Notes under the pieces: model-generated
Database searches by the model: none
What the model was told of the DNA's origin: nothing
What the model saw: only the letters and a program-made list of their open reading frames with translations
Position numbers and translations under genes: made by a program
NCBI GenBank assembly: GCA_046330315.1
Contig: JAXLSZ010000004.1
Location: 124,001-188,000 of the forward strand
Reading direction: 5' to 3'
Source of the DNA: JAXLSZ01 sp046330315
GTDB lineage: Bacteria > Actinomycetota > Thermoleophilia > Solirubrobacterales > 70-9
DNA: 64,000 nt
Shown here: positions 25,157 through 34,757 of the stretch, in pieces
Numbering within the stretch: the stretch's first letter is position 1
Layout of the letters: every line of letters begins with the position of its first letter

Positions 25157-25624
25157 ATGAACGACTTCGAGCTCGCCCTCTTCCTCCATCTCTTCGGCGT
25201 GCTCCTCTTTGCCTCCGGGATCGTCGTGGCCGGGGTCGCATTCGAGGCGGGGCGCCGCCGCGAGGCCCCCGCCGAGATCGCCCTGCTGCTCTCGCTCTCG
25301 CGGGTCGGCGTGCTGCTCGTCGTCGCCGGAGGCGTGATCCTCTTCGGGGCGGGGCTGTGGCTCGTCGACATCACCGCCTTCGAGATCGGCGAGGGCTGGC
25401 TGAGCGCCTCGATGGCGCTGTTCATCGCCTCGCTGATCGTCGGGGGCGCGGGAGGGCAGCGTCCAAAGCGGGCGCGGCACCTGGCCGGCTCACTCGCGGA
25501 GCAGGGAAGGCCCGCCACCCCGGAGCTTCGCGAGCTGCTCGACAACCCCGTCGCGCTGGCGCTCAACTACCTCTCGGGCCTGATGGTCCTCGCCGTCCTG
25601 GTGCTGATGGTCTTCAAGCCCTGA
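25157..25624 (+). CDS. DUF2269-like four-helix membrane protein
   Basis: 155 residues with four membrane helices and a basic loop (GGQRPKRARHL), ending in a helix and F-K-P. The pattern resembles the DUF2269 family, which often sits near terminal oxidases or nitrite/NO reduction genes. No catalytic residues. ATG 25157 is preferred over GTG 25151 because CAGACT (25144-25149) is 7 nt upstream. It converges on the cytochrome c gene. Confidence 0.6.
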   Translation: MNDFELALFLHLFGVLLFASGIVVAGVAFEAGRRREAPAEIALLLSLSRVGVLLVVAGGVILFGAGLWLVDITAFEIGEGWLSASMALFIASLIVGGAGGQRPKRARHLAGSLAEQGRPATPELRELLDNPVALALNYLSGLMVLAVLVLMVFKP

Positions 25625-25629
25625 GCGGA

Positions 25630-25668
25630 GCTCGGGGCACCGCGACCCTCGAGCCCCGAGCGGGGCTC
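25630..25668. terminator. bidirectional terminator with two alternative hairpins
   Basis: GCTCGGGGC (25630-25638) pairs with GCCCCGAGC (25653-25661), a 9-bp stem with a 14-nt loop. GAGCCCC (25651-25657) can instead pair with GGGGCTC (25662-25668), a 7-bp stem with a 4-nt loop. The two are mutually exclusive and lie between convergent stops only about 40 bp apart. Confidence 0.6.
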
Positions 25669-26161
25669 ATCCGCTGCCGGCGCTGGAGGAGACGTACTGG
25701 GCCACCTCCTGGGCCTCCTTGCCCGAGAGCAGGCCGGCCGGCATCACGCCCGAACCTGTGCCCCCGTTGGCGATCGCCGCCTCGACCCGGGCCTGGTCGG
25801 GCTTCAGGTCGTCGAGGTTGGGCCCGACGGTGCCGCTGGCGTCCGCGGCGGCGAGCGTGTGGCAGGTGCTGCAGTTGCTGACGAACAGATCGCGCCCCGG
25901 CCCCGTGGCCGGCGGCTTGGCGCCGGTCGGCTCGGGATTCTCGCCGGTCGGCTTGGGATTCTCGCCGGCCTTCTTCTCCACGGCGCCGACCGTGGCGCGG
26001 TCCTTGCCCCGGTTGTAGCCGATCTCGTAGGCGCCGCCCAGCGCTACCAGGACTATCACCCCTATGCCGATCCCGAGCAGCCAGGCGGTGGCGGAGGAGA
26101 CCCACCCTCCGCTCGGCTCGCCGGCTGCTCCTTCTCCTTCTCTTTCACGCGGGTCTTGCAT
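25667..26161 (-). CDS. membrane-anchored class I cytochrome c
   Basis: 164 residues: N-terminal cytoplasmic tail, one membrane helix (about 24-47), a linker of 7-residue G-E-N-P-x-P-T repeats, and a cytochrome c domain with heme motif C97-S-T-C100-H101 and an axial Met in G-V-M-P-A-G-L. It should feed electrons to the CuA of the neighbouring subunit II. ATG 26161 follows the subunit I stop with no gap, so it is the third gene of one operon. Confidence 0.93.
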   Translation of the reverse strand: MQDPREREGEGAAGEPSGGWVSSATAWLLGIGIGVIVLVALGGAYEIGYNRGKDRATVGAVEKKAGENPKPTGENPEPTGAKPPATGPGRDLFVSNCSTCHTLAAADASGTVGPNLDDLKPDQARVEAAIANGGTGSGVMPAGLLSGKEAQEVAQYVSSSAGSG

Positions 26162-28195
26162 CTATCCCCCTGTCACTCCGGCTGCGAACATGAGGCCCAT
26201 CCCGATCGAGACCACCAGCAGCAGGCGTCCTGCCGCGACGCCCATCAGGGCGGCGGCGGCCCCGGTCATGAGTCCGAGGTAGAAGATTGCGGCGTGGTAG
26301 GCGCCGTGTGCGGTGTCGTCCGTCGACAGCCCGCTGTAGATGCTCGGCGTCATCATCAGCAGCATTGCAATCGGCGCGATGATCACCACCGCCAGGGCCG
26401 CGTTCGAGTAGCGCGTGGGGATGCGGCGGAACACCTCGGGTGTCGAGGCCAGGGCGAGGCCGAACAGCGCTCCCGAGGAGAACTGGAGGGCATGGGCGAG
26501 GTGATGCCACTGGATGCTCACCTCGGAGGCCTTCTGGATCGCGGGCAGGAAGACGAATCCGGCCGCCACCCCCAGCGCCACGCAGGCGGCGATCTGCACC
26601 GGTGTGCGAAGCGGCGGCTGGCGGGGCGGGGCGGCCTCCGGCGAGCCCCCGGCGATCGCCGGCTGCGGGGCGCGCCCGGAGGCGGTCCTCGAGCGCAGCG
26701 CGTCGCGCCCGAGCGAGAGGAACTCGAGCAGCAGGATCAGGAAGCCCACCGCGAAGACGATCACGAAGATGCTCGCGACGAGGCTGTAGCCGCTGGTTCC
26801 GGGCGGGTGCACCGCCCACCGCCTGGGCACTCCCAGCGCTCCCGAGACGTACCAGACGCCGACCAGGCCATAGCCCCCCACCGCCATCGTCAGCGGAGCG
26901 AGCCTGGTGGCGAGGCCGGATGCGGGGCGCCCGGCGGCCTGTTCGAGGAGGTGGGCCACGAAGGCCATCACCCAGAACATCACGCCGAGCATCAGGTAGG
27001 TGTGGAAGTGCCCCGGCACCCAGAGCGTGTTGTGGAAGCGGAAGTTGATCGGGATCACCGAGTCGATCACGGCGCCGCTGCCGCCGATCGCCCAGCCCGC
27101 GAAGCCCATGTAGAGCAGCACCGAGGCCAGGGTCCAGCGGTACCGCGAGCCCCAGACGAGCATCATCCCCGTGTAGATGGTCACGACCGCCACCGGGATC
27201 GCGGCGGCCGAGGAGGCGACCGTGGACACAACCGAAACCGCCTCCGGCTGCACGAAGTCCATGTAGAGGTGGTGCCCGTAGGCCGTGGTGACGAGGAGCA
27301 GGGTCGCCAGCCAGGCGATCGCGATCGGCTTCGTGGTCTTCCAGGGACGCCCCGCGTAGCGCGGCAGCAGCACGTAGACCATTCCGGCGGCCAGATAGAT
27401 GATCAGGTTGGCCACCGAGTGCCCGAAGAAGAAGGTGAGGTTCTTCGCCCACAGCGCGTCGATCTCCATGTTCGAGTCGATCGCCCGGTCCAGCAGCGCG
27501 ACGACGATCGTGGTTCCCACCACGCTCGCGAATATGCCCTGGGTGGTGATGGCCGTTGCCGCGAGGACCTGCGGCGGCGGCGGGTCGGGGTCCCGGCCGC
27601 GCAGGTAGCTGACCCCCAGGGCGCGGGCGAAGCCCCCATAGGTCGCGGTGACGCAGGCGAGGACGTCGATGCAGTAGAGGAAGAAGCCGACGCCGACCCC
27701 GGTCCACCCGACCAGGGCTACGGCGGTGGCCCAGGTGCTCCACTGCCCCGCGGAGTCGAACGGGAGCGGCCAGAGGAAGGTCCAGCCGGCCGCGAAACCG
27801 CCGATGACCACCGCCACGACGATCGCCACGGCGCCCCCGACGATCGCCGCGTAGCTCCAAAGCACCCTGCCGAAACCCAGGGCGGGCACGCTGGAGCGCA
27901 CCACGAACCACAGGGCGCCCATCATCGCCAGCAGCGCACCGGCCAGCATGCCCGCGCCGTGCAGGGTCATGATCCGGTAGAACCAGGTCGGCGAGACCGA
28001 GATCACCTCGGCCTGGGTCAGCCGCATGGTCAGCCCGAGCAGTCCCATCACGGCGAAAAGCGCCAGCCCGGTGCCGGCGAACAGCCAGCCGACGAGCCGC
28101 TGGCGGCTGTCGGGCTCGGGCCGCAGCTCCACGGCCTCCGGGTGCGCGATGCCGCCCGCCTCCGCGGGGCGTGTCGCTGCGCCGATCGCCTCCAT
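26162..28195 (-). CDS. heme-copper oxidoreductase catalytic subunit lacking the active-site tyrosine (probable NO-reductase-like enzyme)
   Basis: 677 residues with about fourteen membrane helices. Low-spin heme ligands H79 (MTLHGAGM) and H398, high-spin heme ligand H396 (PGHFHTYL), and CuB ligands H259, H308 and H309 (YGHHLYMDF) are present. The residue four after H259, Tyr in O2-reducing A and B families, is Asn263 (G-H-S-V-A-N). Loss of this cross-linked Tyr is the mark of NO-reducing members of the superfamily, including recently proposed non-canonical NOR families. ATG 28195 overlaps the subunit II stop (TGATG). A known C-family exception (Tyr on another helix) was considered; the sequence is not cbb3-like. 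Confidence 0.82.
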   Translation of the reverse strand: MEAIGAATRPAEAGGIAHPEAVELRPEPDSRQRLVGWLFAGTGLALFAVMGLLGLTMRLTQAEVISVSPTWFYRIMTLHGAGMLAGALLAMMGALWFVVRSSVPALGFGRVLWSYAAIVGGAVAIVVAVVIGGFAAGWTFLWPLPFDSAGQWSTWATAVALVGWTGVGVGFFLYCIDVLACVTATYGGFARALGVSYLRGRDPDPPPPQVLAATAITTQGIFASVVGTTIVVALLDRAIDSNMEIDALWAKNLTFFFGHSVANLIIYLAAGMVYVLLPRYAGRPWKTTKPIAIAWLATLLLVTTAYGHHLYMDFVQPEAVSVVSTVASSAAAIPVAVVTIYTGMMLVWGSRYRWTLASVLLYMGFAGWAIGGSGAVIDSVIPINFRFHNTLWVPGHFHTYLMLGVMFWVMAFVAHLLEQAAGRPASGLATRLAPLTMAVGGYGLVGVWYVSGALGVPRRWAVHPPGTSGYSLVASIFVIVFAVGFLILLLEFLSLGRDALRSRTASGRAPQPAIAGGSPEAAPPRQPPLRTPVQIAACVALGVAAGFVFLPAIQKASEVSIQWHHLAHALQFSSGALFGLALASTPEVFRRIPTRYSNAALAVVIIAPIAMLLMMTPSIYSGLSTDDTAHGAYHAAIFYLGLMTGAAAALMGVAAGRLLLVVSIGMGLMFAAGVTGG

Positions 28196-28725
28196 CAGCC
28201 GGTGACCTCGAAGTCTCGCTGCATCAAGTGGTGCCCGACTCCGCAGAACTCGAGGCAGGATATGTGGTAGGTCCCGGGCTGATCGAGCGTCAGGTCGAGC
28301 TTGTTGTGGTAGCCGGGCATCGCCTGCACGCTGCCCAGCAGCTTCCCGTCGGGGTTGTAGATCCCGAAACCGTGGTTGACATCGACCGAGGTGACGTTGA
28401 ACTCCATCGTGGTGCCGGCCTTCACCTGCGGCGGGCTGATCGACCAGTAGAACTGGCCGCCGCTGACGTTGATCAGCGCCGAGGCCTTCTCGCCGCCGGA
28501 GTATGGCGTGAAGAAGAGCGAGATCGCGACCACGGAGGAGAGGAAGACGACCAGGAAGGCGAACCACAGCCGCCGCAGGCGGTAGCCCGTGTCGCGCACC
28601 CGCTCGAACTCCACGTTCTTCCTGGCCTGCAGGGCGACGACCGCGAAGAGCAGGGCCAGGAGCGCCGCGATCGCGGCGAACACGGCAAGCACGACAATCT
28701 GGAACTCGCCGAAGCTCGGCGTCAA
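28195..28725 (-). CDS. heme-copper oxidoreductase subunit II with intact CuA site
   Basis: 176 residues: two N-terminal hydrophobic segments (about 8-33 and 52-72) and a cupredoxin domain. The CuA ligands are all visible: H118 (VDVNHGFG), C157, E159, C161, H165 and M168 in C-L-E-F-C-G-V-G-H-H-L-M. This contrasts with the CuA-less subunit II at the left edge. Start TTG 28725 has GGGAG 7-8 nt upstream. First gene of the operon subunit II, subunit I, cytochrome c. Confidence 0.92.
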   Translation of the reverse strand: MTPSFGEFQIVVLAVFAAIAALLALLFAVVALQARKNVEFERVRDTGYRLRRLWFAFLVVFLSSVVAISLFFTPYSGGEKASALINVSGGQFYWSISPPQVKAGTTMEFNVTSVDVNHGFGIYNPDGKLLGSVQAMPGYHNKLDLTLDQPGTYHISCLEFCGVGHHLMQRDFEVTG

Positions 28726-28750
28726 CTCGTCTCCCGGTTGGTTGGCCGCT

Positions 28751-28781
28751 TTATATCGCCGGGCGCCACCGGAAAAATTCC
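28751..28781 (-). promoter_or_regulatory. promoter of the heme-copper operon with a candidate operator
   Basis: Reading leftward, TATAAA (complement of 28751-28756) is a good -10, about 25 nt before the TTG start. The expected -35 region, about 16-17 bp upstream, is covered by the palindrome GGAA-AAA-TTCC (28771-28781). A regulator bound there would block the promoter. Which regulator is unknown. Confidence 0.4.
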
Positions 28782-28862
28782 TCGGAGCCGACAGTCTTCC
28801 GTGGCGCGATACGGATGGCGTCGGCGGGGCGTCCGATCCTCGCCGGCCCTAGATTCGGTGCG

Positions 28863-29735
28863 ATGAGCGCCGGGCATAGCACCGCGAGAGCCTATCCGGC
28901 CGCGCTGGTCCTGGGCGCCGTGGCCTCCGTGCAGTCCGGTGCCGCGCTCGCCACCAGGCTGTTCGACGACCTCGGCCCGGCCGGGACGGTGCTGCTTCGA
29001 ACCCTCTTCGCGGCCCTGCTCCTGGCCGCCATCTGGCGCCCCACCCTCGGCGGGCACCCGGCGCGCCACCTCCGCGCCGCGGCCGTCTTCGGGGCCTCGC
29101 TGGCGGGAATGAACCTCTGCTTCTACGAGGGCCTCGACCGGCTGCCGCTCGGTGTCGCGGTGACCCTGGAGTTCGTGGGGCCGTTGGGCGTCGCGCTGAT
29201 CGGCTCCCGCACCAGGCTTGACCTGGTCTGGGCCGCCCTCGCCGGACTCGGGATCGTGCTTCTGTGGGGCGGGGCGGGGGGAGGGGGCGTCGACGCGCTC
29301 GGCGCCGTCCTGGTGATCGTCGCCGGCGTCTTCTGGGGCGCCTACATCCTGATCGCCGGTCGGGTGGGCAGGATCTTCCCGGGCGGCTCGGGCCTCGCCC
29401 TGGCGATGGCCTTCTCGACCCTGCTGGTCCTCCCCGCCGGCCTCGCGGGGGGCGGCTCTTCGCTGCTGGACCCGCGGCTGGCGGCGATCGGCCTCGCCGT
29501 CGCGGTGCTCAGCTCGGTGATCCCCTACTCGCTGGAGCTGGAGGCGCTGCGCCGCCTGCCGGCGGGGGTCTTCGGCGTGCTGATGAGCCTGGAGCCGGCG
29601 ATCGCGGCGCTGATCGGCTTCCTGGCGCTCGGCCAGCAGCTCAGCTCCCGCGAGGTCGTCGCGGTCGCCCTGGTCGTCACCGCCAGCGCCGGGGCCCTTC
29701 GGTCCGGGGCCGGCCCCCCGCCGCTCGAGCAGTAG
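28863..29735 (+). CDS. EamA-family (DMT superfamily) transporter
   Basis: 290 residues with ten membrane helices in two EamA repeats. The second-half motif SVIPYSLELEALRRLPAGVFG with LMSLEPAIAALIG is typical of RhtA/EamA metabolite exporters. The substrate, perhaps amino acids, is unknown. ATG 28863 is leaderless: TAGATT at 28850-28855, 7 nt ahead. Confidence 0.88.
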   Translation: MSAGHSTARAYPAALVLGAVASVQSGAALATRLFDDLGPAGTVLLRTLFAALLLAAIWRPTLGGHPARHLRAAAVFGASLAGMNLCFYEGLDRLPLGVAVTLEFVGPLGVALIGSRTRLDLVWAALAGLGIVLLWGGAGGGGVDALGAVLVIVAGVFWGAYILIAGRVGRIFPGGSGLALAMAFSTLLVLPAGLAGGGSSLLDPRLAAIGLAVAVLSSVIPYSLELEALRRLPAGVFGVLMSLEPAIAALIGFLALGQQLSSREVVAVALVVTASAGALRSGAGPPPLEQ

Positions 29736-29890
29736 CGCTCCCGGCGCAGAGGTCGACCCGGCCGGCCAGCGCCGGCCTTCCAACTAACCGCGGGATCGCT
29801 GCGGTCTTTTCCGGATGCCCCGGGCGGTCCGGCGCGGTTGATTAGTGCCGACACTCACAACCGGTTCGGGGAGGGAGAAGGAGAGACAAG

Positions 29891-31429
<1,539 letters not shown>

Positions 31430-31430
31430 G

Positions 31431-31775
31431 ATGGGCTCGGTCGCAGCGACCCCCGAGGCGGTGGAGCTGATCGAGCGCCTGCGCGAAAGGCACGGGCCGG
31501 TCGTCTTCCACCAATCCGGGGGTTGCTGCGACGGCAGCGCCGCGATGTGCCTGCGCGCCGATGACCTGCCGCCGGGCCCGAACGACCTGATGCTCGGCGA
31601 GATCGGCGGCGCGCCCTTCTACATGGACAGCGAGCAGTACCGCCGCTGGCGCGAGCCCGACTTCCTGATCGACGTCGCCCCGGGCCCGGCCGGCGGGTTC
31701 TCGCTCGAGGAGCCCGAGGGCGTGCACTTCGTCGACCGTGGCGGGACCTGCAGCACGCCCGCGCCGGGGGGCTGA
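31431..31775 (+). CDS. DUF779 protein, aldehyde-dehydrogenase associated
   Basis: 114 residues matching DUF779: H-Q-S-G-G-C-C-D-G-S opening with paired cysteines, an E-I-G-G-A-P-F-Y-M strand, and S-L-E-E-P-E-G-V-H-F near the end with a late Cys. The family is nearly always downstream of an ExaC/AldA aldehyde dehydrogenase; its function is unknown. Start ATG 31431 is one base after the dehydrogenase stop. Confidence 0.88.
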   Translation: MGSVAATPEAVELIERLRERHGPVVFHQSGGCCDGSAAMCLRADDLPPGPNDLMLGEIGGAPFYMDSEQYRRWREPDFLIDVAPGPAGGFSLEEPEGVHFVDRGGTCSTPAPGG

Positions 31776-31865
31776 GCGCCCCGACTCCTCGGAGGCCGCC
31801 GCCGGGGCGGTCCGGCGCGACCGGGTGCGCGGAACCCCGCGGGGCCGCTACATTGGGCCGGCGCG

Positions 31866-31938
31866 GTGGGCGTAGCTCAGTTGGTAGAGCTCCTGGTTGT
31901 GGTCCAGGCGGTCGCGGGTTCGAGTCCCGTCGCTCACC
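31866..31938 (+). tRNA. tRNA-His (anticodon GTG), target of the integrative element
   Basis: Acceptor GTGGGCG/CGCTCAC, anticodon stem CCTGG/CCAGG with loop TTGTGGT (anticodon 31899-31901), and T arm CGGG-TTCGAGT-CCCG. G31865 would be G-1, pairing with discriminator C31938, as expected for His. TACATT -10 box at 31849-31854. The 3' 42 bases are repeated at 52949-52990. Confidence 0.95.
31897..31938 (+). repeat. attL, 42-bp core in the tRNA-His 3' end
   Basis: Spans from the anticodon loop to the discriminator base. It differs from attR only at 31924 (G here, A at 52976). The intact tRNA is kept at this side. Confidence 0.88.
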
Positions 31939-32001
31939 TTCACGAAGTCCCTGCTCAGCGCATCAATTGCCGGTCAGCAGGGCCTGACGCTTTCGAAGCA
32001 A

Positions 32002-32023
32002 GGCTCCAATTTGGCTCCAATTT
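32002..32023 (+). repeat. paired 11-bp repeat, candidate integrase arm site (left)
   Basis: GGCTCCAATTT occurs twice back to back (32002-32012, 32013-32023), 64 bp inside attL. The same 11-mer pair recurs near attR, as expected of arm-type sites bound by a tyrosine recombinase. Confidence 0.55.
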
Positions 32024-32038
32024 CAGGCCGTTCTCAAA

Positions 32039-32067
32039 GGTCGCGGGTTCGAAGTCCGCCACCTCGC
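32039..32067 (+). other. tRNA 3'-end-like relic
   Basis: GGTCGCGGGTTCGAAGTCCG followed by CCACC resembles a T arm and acceptor end of a tRNA, but there is no 5' half. Its place just after the arm repeats suggests a decayed attachment site. Confidence 0.35.
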
Positions 32068-32069
32068 AA

Positions 32070-32509
32070 TTCAAAGAGGGCCCGAAAACACTTCGCTAAT
32101 GGTGGAGGCGACGAAGACGTCGCCGCGGGTGCAAATGTTGGCTCGGCCTCAAGGTGCCGGGCCCTTCGCGGTGCCGGTTGTTCTTTCTCATCCGGCAATG
32201 CCGTGGTGGCGTTCCTGATCGTTCCCGCTCAGTGCCAGCGCTCTTGACCTCAAACCCGATGACTTCTTGACCCGGGCGTTCGCACTTCGAGCGTCGTGAC
32301 ATTTCCATCAGGACCGATGAGCCGAGCGCTGAATCCGGAACTTGGTCTGGCTGACAGGCTTCGAGCGGTCTCATTCAGCCCACGCAACAGCTCTTCCCGT
32401 GGAAAGTCAGAAGGAGCGGTTCTCCTGCTCGCCTCACAGCGCAACGTCAGGGCGAGTCGGCCTGAGAATCAGCCGCAGCTGCCGCAGCCGAGGACCGCGC
32501 CCAGATCGG
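32070..32509. other. stretch without a recognisable gene
   Basis: About 440 bp between the att region and the broken RTX gene. Short open frames exist on both strands, but none has a start signal, family resemblance or codon bias. Nothing further seen. Confidence 0.5.
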
Positions 32510-32952
32510 CTAATCGACGTATTCACAGCCCTGCCAGGAATCCAGTGCATCTACGTGGCACTCGTCGACATGGGTCGCACCGGACCCAGGATCGCCTCCG
32601 CGAGCAAAGTCGGCTTGGCCATCACCTTCGGTGGTCAGATCGTCCCACTGATCCCCACCGTATAGGTCGTCATTGCCCGCGTTGCCTTCTAGCCAGTCGA
32701 TTCCAACATTTCCGTAGACCTCGTCATCTCCGGAGTTGCCGTATACGCCGCCGCCACAGCAGGAATAGTTTGTGTCATCATTTCCTTCCTGTCCGTAGAG
32801 GACGTCGGGTTCGTTTCCGCCATAGATCTTGTCGGCTTGATCCCCTCCACTAATTACATCGAGCTGATCGTAACCCCAGATCCTGTCATCGCCATTAAGT
32901 GCATAGATAACATCGGCCTGATTCGTTCCATGGATCTCTTCGCCGCTGTTAG

Positions 32953-34600
32953 CCTCGATCCGCCGATAAGCGCCTGACCGACACCCCGGGAACGTCCTCC
33001 CGGCCAATGAGAATGCGGTTTACCACGACCCATTCCCGAGACCAGGAGGACACCCGGAAGGTGAACGCTAAAGCGAGTGCGCAAACCGTAGAAGTCACGG
33101 CGGACGGCCCCGGCCTCGTCTCCCACGCAGGCGCCTATCTGATCACCGAGCTCGCCAACCGGGTCGGCCTCACGGCCGCCCTTTCGGGCGCGATGGCGCC
33201 GACCCGCGAGCGCCGCTCGGCGCACGATCCCGGCGCCGTCCTGCGCGATCTAGCGGTGTCCGTCGCCGACGGCGGCGACTGCCTCAGCGACCTCGGCGTG
33301 CTGCGCGGGCAAGAGTCGCTGTTCGGACGGGTGGCCTCGGAGACCACGGCGCACCGCGTGGTGAAGTCGATTGACGGGGCGATGCTCGAGCGGATCCGCG
33401 CCGCCCGCGCCCGGGCCCGGGTCCGGGCCTGGGACGCCGGCGCCCGCCCGGAGACGATCACCTTCAACATCGACGCGACTCTGCTCGCCGCGCATTCGGA
33501 GAAGGAGGAGGCGGCCGGCAACTACAAGGGCGGCTTCGGGTTTCACCCGCTCTGCTGCTACCTCGACGAGACTGACGAGCCGCTGGCCGCGATCCTGCGC
33601 CCCGGCAACGCCGGCGCCAACACGGCTGCCGACCACTTCGAGGTCCTGCAGGCAGCCCTCGAGCAGATCCCCGAGCAGACCTGGGGCGCGAGATGCTGGT
33701 CCGCGCCGACGTCGGCGGCTCGACCCACGACTTCACGCACGATTGCCGCGACGCCGACATCCGCTTCTCGGTCGGCTACGCGATCGACGAGCGGCTGCGC
33801 ACCGCGATCGCCGGGCTCCCGGAACCGGCATGGACACAGGCGATCGAGGCCGACGGCGCGGCGCGCGGGGGTGCCTGGGTGGCGGAGCTGACCGACTCGC
33901 TGGAGCTCGCCGAGTGGCCCGAGGGGATCCGGGCGATCGTCCGCCGCGAGCGCCCCCACCCCGGCGCCCAGCTCTCGATCTTCGATTGCGAGGCCGGCTA
34001 CCGCCACACCCTGCTTTTCACCGACCAGCAGGCGGAGGACATCGCTGCCCTCGAGCTTCGCCACCGCGGCCGGGCCCGGGTCGAGGACGAGATCAGATGC
34101 GGCAAGGACTGCGGGATGCGCAACCTGCCGTTCGGCGCCTTCGCCGCGAACCAGGTCTGGCTCGAGCTGTCCTTGATCGCCCAGGAGCTGCTCGCCTGGA
34201 CGCGCTCGCTCTGCCTGGAGGGCACCTTCGCCGTCGCCGAGCCGAAGCGCCTGCGCCAGCGTCTGCTTCACGTCGCCGGCGGATCGCTCGCTCCGGGCGC
34301 CGGCTTCGGCTTCGCCTGCAGGCGGACTGGCCCTGGGCCGAGGCGCTCGCTGCCGCCTTCCGGCGCCTGCGCTCGCTGCCGGCGCCCGCGCCGCCCTGAG
34401 CGCGAGGGCCGCAGACCCGGCCGCCGTCCACGAAATCGAGCTGCCAGCGAGGGGTGGCTTCGCGCTGCGCGCGAACGACCTGCGTTCCGCGGAACGCACC
34501 CGAGCGACACCGACGCCTCGGCAACCGCAAGCGCTCACCCCCTACCTGCCCCTCGGTTGGCGCCACCGTTACCCCGGCGGCAGATAACGGCGGATCGAGG
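32953..34600 (+). mobile_element. IS1380-family insertion sequence with 4-bp TTAG duplication
   Basis: 1,648 bp bounded by inverted repeats CCTCGATCCGCCG (32953-32965) and its complement (34588-34600). TTAG flanks both sides (32949-32952, 34601-34604). One transposase gene, inactivated. Confidence 0.85.
33061..34399 (+). pseudogene. IS1380-family transposase, two frameshifts
   Basis: GTG 33061 after GGAGGACACCCGGAAG starts a DDE transposase (VTADGPGLVSHAGAYLITEL). The N-terminal frame runs to about 33690, then continues one frame over (L-V-R-A-D-V-G-G-S-T-H) to about 34278, and the tail LRLRLQADWPWAEALAAAFR is in the third frame. Both shifts equal loss of one base (GCGGAG to GCGAG near 33693; GGCCGG to GGCGG near 34278). 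Confidence 0.82.
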
Positions 34601-34757
34601 TTAGTCCCGTAGCAGTTCACTCCTACATTACACTTGATCGCAAATGCGCTTTGGGCTGTGGCTAGGGAGCCAACACCGATGAGAAGCGCAATCATGAGTG
34701 CACGCAACACCGGGCTATGAATTTGCGGGATCGGGCGTAAGCGCATTCCTTAGCCCT

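Larger units (their letters stand above)
32510..34746 (-). pseudogene. exported mini-RTX protein gene split by IS1380
   Basis: The N-terminal part (34746-34601) encodes a signal peptide and a Cys-containing start (K-C-N-V-G-V-N-C-Y-G-T-N). The C-terminal part (32952-32510) encodes degenerate Gly-Asp nonapeptide repeats of the RTX calcium-binding kind and an end motif C-H-V-D-x-x-D-x-x-x-x-C. The IS sits between with a TTAG target duplication. Removing the IS and one TTAG restores one 194-residue frame. Its paralogue is at 37294. The partner gene lies 11 bp upstream (34758-35222). Confidence 0.82.

Noticed and set aside
26162..28195. Subunit I as a cbb3 (C-family) oxidase
   Set aside because: It lacks C-family features and is paired with a CuA subunit II, not with FixO/FixP-type cytochromes.
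32096..32374. Leftward 92-codon frame in the gene-free part of the island
   Set aside because: No ribosome-binding site, -10 box or family resemblance.
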